Assembly (NCBI GenBank): GCA_037783415.1
Contig: JAZGTN010000046.1
Coordinates: 1,556,501 to 1,620,500 of the forward strand
Direction of reading: 5' to 3'
From: Leptasterias polaris
Lineage: Eukaryota; Echinodermata; Asteroidea; Forcipulatida; Asteriidae
Length of the DNA: 64,000 nucleotides
This document shows, one piece after another, positions 12,401-24,400 of the stretch; the first letter of the stretch is position 1, and each line of letters opens with the position of its first letter. The notes under the pieces were generated by a model. That model saw nothing but the letters and a program-made list of their open reading frames with translations, searched no databases and had not been told where the DNA came from. Made by a program: the position numbers and the translations under genes.

Positions 12401-15400
12401 TCTTCTTAAAACTATTGTAATGTTTGTTCTTATAGATCTTTTGATTTGCAATATGATTTTTTTTTAATGATTGCTTGCGAATAAAATAAAATGATAAGAG
12501 ATGTTTTTACATTTTTGTATTCTTCTTAAAACAATTGTATTGCTTTTTATTATAGATCATTTGATTTGCAATAATTTTTTATTTTTTTAATGTTTGCTGG
12601 CGAATAAAATAAAATGAAATGATGAGAGATGTGATACCTCTGATGCAGACGTGAGGAGTTTACTAAGAATGGTCCTCCCGAGTCCATCTCTGCTGCAGTC
12701 CAGACAGGTAGTGATAAGCTTCTGTAAGATCTCATGACCTTGTGATGAACAAAGGTCAAGAATACTGGGGAGACAAAGACATAATGAGGAATCAATAGAA
12801 AAAGTTACACAAAAAAGGCTTTCAGTTATTCACTATAACAGTTCTGCTCTAAGATATGCAAATTTATTCAACAAGTTTTGTTCACCTTTTCTATATGCAA
12901 ACTAATTTCTTACAGATTTTTTGGTTTTTTCTGTTCACAAAACTATTATCTTTATTTGATAATATTGCTTTTTAAAGATCAAGTAATAAACCCCAAGGGA
13001 AAATAATTTTGGGCTGAACAAAGAAAATTGACTGGAGCGGGATTTGAACATGCGACCTCCAGACTATTGTGCCGGTGCTCTACCAACTGAGCTATCTAGT
13101 CCTATGTTGGCGGTCTCCCAATTTTGTCAATATCTTTGTTTGGGGTGCCAGTCAGAAGCCATTCAACCTGTAACTGCCTAGTAGCCAGGGATCACTCCCA
13201 AGTTTACAATACAACCTGGGAAGCGGCAGCAGAGGAATGCAACTTTTTTATTTCAAATATCAAGTAATAAAGCAAATTTTCAAACAGTGTGTCTGGTAGA
13301 CATAATACTCACTATTGAAACATGCTGGATTTCTCCATGATCTTCTCTCCTTTGGGTGAATGTGATATTTTGCCGATGAAAAGGAAGTAATCTTGGCTGA
13401 GTGTACTCTGAATACTGACCGGACTGAAGACAGACTCCGGGGGAACATTGTTATGAGGTACCAGGGTGATCTCTAGGAGACAGTCGGCGATGTCTTGGGC
13501 TAACTCTCGCAACAACTGTAAAGCCTCGTTCTATGTCAGGAAAGTGACAAGACAAACAATTGTAAAGCCTCGTTCGACGTTAGGAAAAGTGAACAAGACA
13601 ACTAACTGTAAAGCCTCATTCTACGTCAGGAAAAGTGACAAGACAAACAACTGTCAAGCCTCATTCTACGTCAGGAAAAATGAACAAGACAAACAACTGT
13701 AAAGCCTCATTCTACGTCAGGAAAAATGAACAAGACAAACAACTGTAAAGCCTTGTTTTACGTCAGAAAAAGCAAACGTGACAAACAAACTCAAAATAAA
13801 ACTTTTTTTATAGTAGTAGACTTTCTTAGTGCCAACATACCAATTTTCCTACTGCCAGTATACAACAATTTCTAGTGACAACATTTTTTTTTCTTGAAAA
13901 AAACTATAAAGATTAGTCATAAAACAATAAACATTGCCTTGTGTTGCAAGTCCTCAACAACAAGATTTCATGGTTCTATGAGCTGAAAATCAAACTTACG
14001 TCATCGCCTTCAAACAGGAACTCAATCAGTTGACATCCAACAAGTGTATGGGTCTGGAGACTCGCTGGTCTAACCAGTGACTTTGGCAGTTCAATACTTG
14101 CAAATTGTTTACTCGTTGGTTTGTAGAAATCTATCAGCTTTCTGAAAAACCTGCAGGGAGATGTTGACATGGAGTGAATAGCATTAGCAAGGGAAGTGTC
14201 TTAGTTGGCAAAAGAAAGCAGGATACCAGCTACAGTTGGTACATGTGACAAGGCATTTTGGCTGGTAACCTTACTCTGGTAGGCATGATTTAAACTATTT
14301 TGATCATATTTTTGTCTTTCGAGTGGTTTCCAAGTACCTGTTGATGTTAGCATCCTCTAGTTTCTTCAAGAATGGACCCCCTTTCTGTAAAAAGAAGAAA
14401 AAACAATAATAAAAGTTAGTGATGAAGTTGCTTAGAGTATCTTTCTCTCCCTGTTCTTCTACATGCCATTTTAATATCTTTTAACCCACTGGTGTTTGCA
14501 CAAACATGAATAAACCCTTACTATCCCAAAACCTTTTAAAACAAACCATCTCATGGCTTGTCCTACATTTTACAGATATTTAGTTTATTTTATTCTATTA
14601 TTACACATCCAACAGCAGGATGAAGAGGAAAACGAGAAGAAATGTTCAGTTTTAGATGTGGGAGGGAAAACCCCAAGTAGGGGAAACCCATGCAATCAGG
14701 TAGGTACTGAATACCTAATCCATGTGCCAAGCTCTGTTACGGGACTAAGACCGTGATTTAAACACAGAAGTGAAAGACAGGGAAGAAAAAACTGAGCCAA
14801 CCTGAACGCTCAGTTTATTTTACATGTAATTAATTGTTGTCCTTTATACAAATTTTATGAGCACCGCCCTGATGATATGTACATACCTTAATGATGCAAC
14901 CAATAAGTTCCCAGTTCCAGCAGGTATAATCTTTAGCAGACAGAACTTGCGTTTCTTTTAGGCTGGCTTGTGTACTGATATCATCAGTATCCTGACAACA
15001 AAAAACAAAATTATTATCTTCTTTGTAAAATTTTGTGTGTTAAAGGCAAAGTATACCTTTGGTTTTTGGAACCGTTCGATTGTTTTAATCCTATATAAAC
15101 CTACATAAATGTAGATATATACAATTAACTATGAACATTTCATTTCAAGGTGGTCGCGTTTTTGAGATATCGCTGAAAAACCGGAGCAATTATGTTCATG
15201 TAGAAAGAATAATCCCCAATACACAATCTGAAAAGTTTCTGACAGAAAAGTTTCTCAGATTCAAATTTTGGGGCATAAAAACTGATATCTTTATATATAA
15301 CCACATTACTTCCAAGTCGAATGCTTCTCAAAATGCTTTATACCATCGAAAGCTGCTGTACTTCCAGCCAATAAGTTTTTATTGCCTTTAAACAAAGAAA

Positions 15401-18400
15401 TGTTAGCGTCAGGCCAGTAAACTGATGACCATCTAAGTCTGGCAGTCTTGTGTTCTCATTTGAATAATAGGCTAAACCCTCCTTGTGTTATATCTTTAAT
15501 AAACAAAAGTTTTGTTCACACATATTTGTCAATTTAGTTTTGAAGTATACCAACAAGACAAATGAGTTCAACCTTCTCTTACTGTTTGTTCAAGTAAAAA
15601 TAGGTTATGTGTTAAACTTTGTTATTTTTGTCTCATTGTGATTAAGGTCTTATAAAATAATTTCTGGTCTAGAAGAAAATGTTCATGTATAAGCCCTGCA
15701 GTTTTGTGGATTCCCCTTCTCCCCTCCAAATTCGAGCCCTGCGAGGGACACGCCTTTATGGCAAAAAATTAACATTATCAGCCAATGGGACAGCTGAAAC
15801 TTGCCATACAGCTAAAACAACGATGCATATTACAAAAAGGAGTTCTCTGAAATCTAAGTTCACCTTTGTTATGCACTGTTTGAGTTTGTCCCTGTTTAAT
15901 TTGGATTTCCTGTCAGCCATGAACGTCTGTGATAGGCTCATGATGAAGCTGAGAAACAGACTGCAGGGTACAGGCCCTCGCTTGTTCATCTCATGAAGTC
16001 TGTCAAGGTGTGTTATGGCGGCGCTGGCACGACTAAAATGAATTAAAGATAGCCATACAAGAAATAATATATATTCAGTTTGCGATAAAGTGTATATAAA
16101 AACATTTTTGTTCTCGTAACCCCGTCTTTGTCTTTTTGTTTCTCGCCTTATTTTGTACAGCGCTTTGATCTTTTGTATAGGCGCTTTATAAATACCTTTT
16201 ATTATTATTACTATTACCTAGAAATAACTATAATTATAATAATAATTAGTAAACTTGCAGGTACAACTATGTGTAAAATCTCTTTTGGGAGGAGTGTTGG
16301 CTCTGAAAAGAGCCGGTTTAGTCTTGACGTTTCGAACAGTACACTCTGCTCGTCATCAGGAGAAACCATGTATCATATACTTTGCTGTGTATATTTGTTC
16401 TTTAAGAACTTGTCTTGCTATTTATTCTACTGCCAGGGAGTAAATTTTGGAATTCGGGAGACCACTTAGTTATGAAAATAACTGTACTGCTTATTAAGTA
16501 CTACCTGGGGAGGTAGGAAATCGGCTGGGACTACTTTCGCTTAGTGGATCAAGGGGACTTCTCGTAACTTCACTGCCGCAGAGTGAATTCTTAATTGGTC
16601 TCAACATTTCAATAGACCATGCAAGTCTTATGCGAATTCGAATACTTTTGTGACCACTTTGCTGAAAGAAATAAACTAGTGCACTTTAACTGTCGCACTG
16701 TTTAAATACACGCAAGACTTGCACAGTCCACTGAACCGATTACTTCATTCATTCTAGGGCAGATAGTCTTAAAACTTGACCATCAAGCTTGATTCCAGTT
16801 CAAATCCATAACTAGCGATGGGTACTGCAAACAATTTAACGAATGTAATTGATACATCAGGCATTAAGAGAAATATATCGGTTTACTTCCTCTGGAGCAC
16901 AGGAACATCAAACGAGGCTGCTAAGATCATTAGGGTAGGTAGACAATGATGATGCTGCTCACATTCCGAGGGCAAGATACGATCCGCCTGGAAGAAAAAA
17001 ATCCAAGGGTCATCAGGGCCCATATTTCATGGCTCTGTTTACCGTAAGCAAAGAATCAGCGCTTACAGAAGCAGGGAATTCCACGCTTTACGTCAAGCGT
17101 ATTTCACGAATTAGCATGGAATTTTTGCTTGTGCGCTTGCATAGTCCACGTTTATAGGCATTCTTTACTTACACAGCTAGCGCAGAAATTCGGCGCTTGC
17201 TCGGTAAGCCGAGAATGTTGATTGCAAGCGCAGAATTTGGCGGTAAGCAGAGCCATGAAATTGGGCCCTGGTCAGGCCGAGGTACCAATTTTAACATTGC
17301 TTGCATTGTTTGTGTTACTTTATTTGCTGTGCTTGTCCTCAACCTTTGTACACAAGCTAGGTCATGTATTTTGTCACATCCGGTTAAAGGTCACTGGCGT
17401 AGCGCCCTCATGTGTTTATACTTTGCCAGTCAGATTGTTTCACCATCGTCTCGGTTAGTTTACCTACAGTAAATAATCCATGTGCGGACACCCATAAGAT
17501 CCTAAGGGTAGGCAGACAACAACGATGCTGCTCACATTCAATGCGAATGCGGCTTAAGACTCACCATGTGCAAGAGTTCACCCAGTAAGATGGTAGCCAT
17601 GATGGATAAATGATCAGAGCCTGATGTGATTACTTCAACAATACTCTGTAAAGAGGAAACAATTCAAATCACTGTAGAATCTTTCAGAAAACAGTCCACT
17701 AATTGACCTAAAACACCTGACGTCATCAACACAGATTCTGCATCTCGCAATCAGGAAGATTTTGTCCACCAATCAGGGAGATATTTAGACATTCCCCATA
17801 ACAGGGAAAAGTTTCAATAATCAGAAAGATTTTCATATTTGTTCAATATGAAAAGATTTGTTTATTTTCAGGGAACTTTCTGCAAAATCAGATAGAGTTG
17901 GCAGCTGTCAGAAATACTGAAAAAATTGCTCTATAACGACAGAGGGAGGCCTTCGAAAGAGAACATTTTGCATTTTGGCAAGCAACAAAATTTTAATCTA
18001 GTAAAGTTTGTGGAGACCCTCGGTATCCAAGAACATTTTCAAAGAGACTCCTTACTTCTAGAAGTCCAGCGTTAGTGAATGCCAGTAGTATCAAGGCTAG
18101 CTGGTTCTCTGTCAGATTGGTTCTCGTGGCTGCTCTGTGAGGTAGTATGGCTTTACCCTCCTCCACAACGAACCCTTCCGTTAACGTCCATGACGGCTGC
18201 ATCTCATAACGATCTACAAAGAGCACAACATTACAATGCATCAAACAGTTGCCTCGGAGTTTCAAATCATAGACGTATAATAAAGGGGATGTGTGGTCAT
18301 GATCAAAGCAGGCCCGTGGCTTTACACAGAAATATCAACTCTCACTCAGTAGTTACAGAGAGACCTATTTTGCTATGAACCAAAACATCCCTGTACAAAA

Positions 18401-21400
18401 TTGTAAAGACCCATTTGACTCAGAATGATGTCATCAGATATTTCAGGTGTTGACAAATTTTTGCACTGGGCGGGTATCGAATGCAATGGCAATTTACACC
18501 ATTTTAACGCAAGGTTAGAGACTTGTAAATTGTTAACCCACTCCAAGAGGACTCTATCAATTGGAAAATGAGTAAATCACAAAATTGAATCGGTCATTTC
18601 CCTTCCTCTTTAAGCACTTTTTCAAGCAAAACAAGGTCTTTCAGAACAATCTTCCCAGATTCTTTCTTTGACAAATGTCTGGTTTACTACATTTTTTTAT
18701 TCAAAAGTATTTAGAAAGGGGATCATAAAACTGAATTTGACCTTGGGAGTCCCTCTTTAACAAGTAACAAAGTCAGGGCTCCAATTTGACACTGGACCGC
18801 TGGACCGAGGCCAGTGATTTTATCCCAGGGCCAGTAAGCTCATGACCTGACAAGTCCGGCGGTCTTGTGTTTTTCAATTGAATACCAATACCTCACTGTG
18901 TAGTATCTTTAACAGAAAGACATTTTTGAGTCTGGTAAATTTATACAATTTCGTTGAGTATCAAAATGTACTCACCCATAACACAAATGAGATCAATCTT
19001 CTCTAGTGCTTGTTCAAATAAAAACAATTTACATTTTAAACTGTGTAGAAAGCTCTTTCTCATGAAGATTCTGGTCTTCTTAAATAAATTTTGGCTGTGT
19101 GGGATTCTACCCCAAATTCGAGCCCTGACAGTCACATCTTTCATTTACAACAATCTCAAATTTTCACTGACACCTTCGTCCGCTTACAATAATCTGAGAA
19201 TTGTTAAACTGAAAGTTACCTATACTCTGAAGAGCCACGTCAAAGTCGTCTGTCCAATCAGGTATCGGGATGTAGAAAATATCAAACAAGACTTGAAGAA
19301 GATACCTCTGCGTCAAAAAGTAATAAACCACAAGGGAAGCTGAATGGGTAAATACTAAATAATAATATTGGGTTGAACAAAGAAATCGACTACAACAGGA
19401 CTTGAACCTGTTACCTCTAGATTAACAAGAGCGCCAGCGTGTTAATCCAGAGGTTGCAGGTTCAAGTCCCGCTCAGCACATTTATCCCGAGGTCGCACTC
19501 TCACGTCAAGCTGTAGTAAATTTTGTTTTGTTCTACCAAAAATTAATACAATTTGCTCAAAAGAACATACTGAATAAACTACATTTTGTGCAAAGTTTTA
19601 TATTTGGACACATTTTCTTTTTATTGTAAAAACTAACAATACAAGAAACTGCTGTAGTTGAAATTATTCCCCAAGTTTTTTTTATTTCATTGGCTCTTAA
19701 CTTGTGTCCAATAAATAAATAAATATATGAACTTACCCTGTTTTCATCATGTGGTATACATAAGATTGACATTAATGAGTGAAGCCCACTGGCTTCTGGT
19801 TGACATAATCGGATCATACCTACAAGAAGAGAATTAGGGATGAAATCAACTACTCAAACTGACCAAACAATGAGGATGGAGTCTCAAGTAAAAAGCACCT
19901 GCAAATCTGTATACTTCCAGATTCGAAACATTAGCAGCATCAGGAGGTATCTAAGCGACTCAGCTGCAAACACTGTTGTGCACGCTTTAATTATGTCAAG
20001 ACTTGATTATGGAAACTTCCTAACTTACGGCATCAACTCACAGCTCCTTCACAAATTACAACTGGTACAGAATGCTACGGCTAGAATGCTCACTCACACC
20101 CGGAAATATGAACATATAAAACCAGTATTGAAGAGTCTGCATTGGCTTCCAGTACGTGAACGCATAAAGTTCAAGGTACTCTTTATGACATGGAAGGCAC
20201 TACATGGATCTGCACCACCCTACATTCAGAACCTGCTGAGAGAGTACACACCGTCCCGGAATTTACGTTCATCATCCCAACACCTGCTATACTGTCCTCG
20301 GACCAAAGCTTCATATGGAGACAGAACATTTTCATTTATCGCACCCATACTATGGAACATATTGCCTCTAAACATTCGAACCTCTCCCACCGCAGATGTC
20401 TTTTGTTCTAAACTCAAGACATTTCTATTTAATTTATCATACCAATAATTTATCATACCAATAACTTTTGCACCAGCACCCCGCTTATTGTTTGTCCTGG
20501 AGAGAATTAATTAAGCGTCTCGGAATAGTTTTACTAGATAGACGACGCTATACAAATGCTGGACAAGTAAGTAAGTAAGTACTCACAAAAACCCACTCTA
20601 TCATAACTTATTTTTTAGAGAGAGCAATGTACGTACTATTGTCATTATAATTTATTATTATTTAATGACAGACAATTATTTCAACATACATAAATAATAC
20701 CGCGTTCTTATAGATAGTTCCCAGTAGACGCCATCTTTACGGGCAAATCGCATTTTGGCGTGCAGGCGCGTCAAGCGCTCAAATTATTAACGCAGCCGCG
20801 TCGTTCACTAACCAATCATGCAATGAGTTTGGTGAAATGTGCGCGTGCTGCACGCCGTTCTCACGCGTAACGCATGACTGTGTGTTCCAAATTGCCCGTA
20901 AAGATGGCCGACTTACGTCATATTGCAACCTATCTATATAGCGCTTTATCACACCCGATGGGCGAATCAAAGTGCTCAGTAATTCAGTTCTGCAAGGTAT
21001 GTGGAGCTACGTGTTGAAGTATGAAACCTATTTCTTTATAATAATAACCATAATAATATAAAGTCTTATATAGCGCACATATCTACCAATAAGGCACTCG
21101 AGGCGCTTGAACAGACAGCAACATTCTAAGACAGGTTATGTTTTTTGTTTTTTTAAATTATGAGACTAAATTTATGTAGCACCTTATAGGTGCTGCAGCG
21201 CTTTCAGCAGGCACTGCCAGACACACCGGGGAAAACCCCTTCTCTTAGCGATAAGTGTAACTGGGTTATTTTACGTGCATTACACAACACGCGGGACCTA
21301 CGGCTTTACGTCTCATCTGAAGGACGAAGCAATAATGGTTAAGTGTCTTGCTTAATGACACAAGTGTCTTGACCGTGATCTTAACCGCCACAACACGCCC

Positions 21401-24400
21401 ATGTACGGTAGTGGTTTACAAGGTGCTGTGGTGCAAAATGCAGCCAATCTAATTAGGAACAATGGGGCGAACCCCTTCTCTTTATGATAAGTGCACTGGG
21501 TTCTTTTACGTGCATTACACAACACACAGGACCTACGGCTTAAAGTCCCAAACATACAAAATTACAAGAATTTTACAAACGTGTTCATTTAAACACTTAA
21601 CAATTATAAACCAGAAATCAGACAGGAATACAAGGTACAGCAAAGATCAAGGCAAGAAGACCAAAAACTATTAAAATCAGATGACAAGACAAACCCATTC
21701 TAAGATGGCCAAGATTAATAAAAGTGAACCTCATTACTAGGTCTTGAGAGCCTATTAATGCAATCTCAAAACTGGGAAATAAATCCTAAACAAATAAAGA
21801 AAACGATAGAAGGCAAACTTGGGAAATAAATAGTTCAGTGGTTGAATTACAGTACTCATATGTCGCTAAATAAAATATATAAAAATACTTGTTTTTCCAA
21901 AGATCTTACTACAACATTGACCGGGGATTAAATTCCAAGCGTTTACTTTCTTAAGATAAACTAATTCCCTTGATATACCCCCCCCCCCCCAAAAAAAAAT
22001 AAATAAATAAATAAAAACAAACAAACGAACACCCTAACAAACAAACAAAAACACAAAAATGCTTTCATCTGTTAAATTTTCTAAAACAATGTGTAGCAAT
22101 AAAAATTCAAAAGGGAACAAATATTTTTTTGTATAATAGTGAATCAAGGCTTCTCTATAAGAAAGAAACCTCATCCCCGGGTAGGTCTAAATTGTGTCAC
22201 ACCAAACAAACAAACAAACAAACAACCAAAACACCCCAACAAACAAACAACCCATACAAACAAACAAAAACAATTTTTTATATATTTTTTTTTTTAATAT
22301 ACAGCGATAAAAACTCAAAAGGGAACAAATAATTTGTACATAATAGTGAATCAAGGTTTCTCTTTAAGTACGAAACCTCACCCCAGGGTAGGTCTAAATG
22401 GTGTCACACATGACAACACATGGTATCCAGACTCATCGGACGTCAAAGCTTCCCCCTCCTTTGCATCTTAAGAAGAGAGCAGACAGCGAGACATTGTCTC
22501 GGGTCTGGAGTATGACTCAACACACCCACTCTTTACCATCAGACGTTGTTTATTGTGCATTCTCATGAATATTTTCATGCACATTTTTTTTCCTACCCTG
22601 ATGGGATGCAGGGAAATGTCATCCAACACTTTGGCATCGCAAAATATTTGGACGGAACAGATTTTGTGCACACAGAATACTAATATTAAGCAGCAAATCA
22701 TGATTTTCAAGCAGCTGATTTTTTTTAATTTGGGGTTGTTTTGTTTGGGGGTTTTGCTTTGGGTTATTTTTTGGGGGGGGGGGGTGCGAGAGTTTTTCAT
22801 ATTTGTTCCTGTTTTGTTTTTTGTTTGTTGGTGTGTTTGTGTTTGTTTGTTTGTTTGTTTTTCCTTACCTGGCCAGGATCTGATGAGCGTAATGATAGCC
22901 ATCCGACTTGCAGCATGTCTCATTTCACGCTCCTCACTAACATCACAAATGAGAAATCAAAAGACAACATTTAAAAGTTGAATTTGAATTAAATCATCCC
23001 AACTTTTGGTCAACTTCAATTAACTTCAATCAATACATTTACAGGAGGTAGGATTTCAAGTCAATCCCAAGGTAATGGTAAATATATCAACTATAAGTTG
23101 AAAATTTATAATGAAAATTGTTTTTATAGGGTTTTTTTTATATTTAAAAACTAACATATGATGTTCATCAATTTGACACCACTACCAAAAGTGCTGAGAA
23201 ATTATTCCATTCGAAATGCCTGGGAAAACCTTCCCCCTAAACTTGGTTCTTAATATTGATTGATTGATTGATTGACTGAATTTATTCGGATAAAAATAAT
23301 AATACCAAGTAATTAACCACAAGGTAAACTGGGATATTTGGAATAAAAAGTCACATCCCTTCAGGTGATCCCTCTCTTGAATAACGCCCTTCCACTATTT
23401 CCCGAGATGTACCTGGTTTTGGCGCGGGGCGTTGTAAAGTTGAAATAAACACTGCATAATAATAATAATAACAAGTTCTTATATAGCGCATTTTACAATA
23501 ACTTATCAATGCGCTTTACATTAGTGTCCTGGTCATTGGGCCAATAACATTCCTTTAATCTTTCTCAGCTCCCTGGGGAGTATACAGCCCGAGCTGCCGA
23601 GGCGCTCAGAAGGCTTTTTCAAACAAAATATCAACCTCTACCCTCGCAGGTACCCATTTATACCCCTGGGTGAAGAGAAGAAATTGTAGCGAAGTGTCTT
23701 GCTCAAGGACACAAGCGTCATGACCAGGACTCGAACCCACACCCCGATGACTAAATCACCAGAACTTGAATCCGATGATCTAAACCACTCGGCCATGACA
23801 CCCTACCATGGCTTACCTTGTTTGAATCCGATGATCTAAACCACTCGGCCATGACACCCTACCATGGCTTACCTTGTTTGAATCCGATTATCTAAACCAC
23901 TCGGCCATGACACCCTACCATGGCTTACCTTGTTTGAATCCGATGATCTAAACCACTCGGCCATGACACCCTACCATGGCTTACCTTGTTTGTTCGTTGG
24001 TATCTCCATGATGCCTGTAGTGTACATCCGTATATGGTGCTATGACTTGCTGTAACAATCAACCACATCAATAAAAAAATAATCACTATGATAGACTACT
24101 CACATTGTAAACACTTTAACTATTACTTTTTATTTTATTTATTATTTATTGGTATTCACATATAAAATGACAAGCAGCAGTAGCTAAAAGGGTCACTTAA
24201 CAGTGATAAAAATATAAGAACAGGTCAAAATACAAACAAACACATACTAAAGGGCCAACTAGTAAAAATGCCGTCCCCCTACGAAACAGTCTTCCAGTCC
24301 CTGTTGTTAACAACATTACTAAGGAAGAGACTCAGTCCTTCAAATGCCGTGTGCATGAACACATTCTTCTTACATAAATCAGTGTTTCCTTGATAACATT

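Noticed and set aside
19840..20448. Functional reverse transcriptase gene
   Set aside because: Only the C-terminal part is present, with no endonuclease and no catalytic YxDD core; it is a 5'-truncated LINE.
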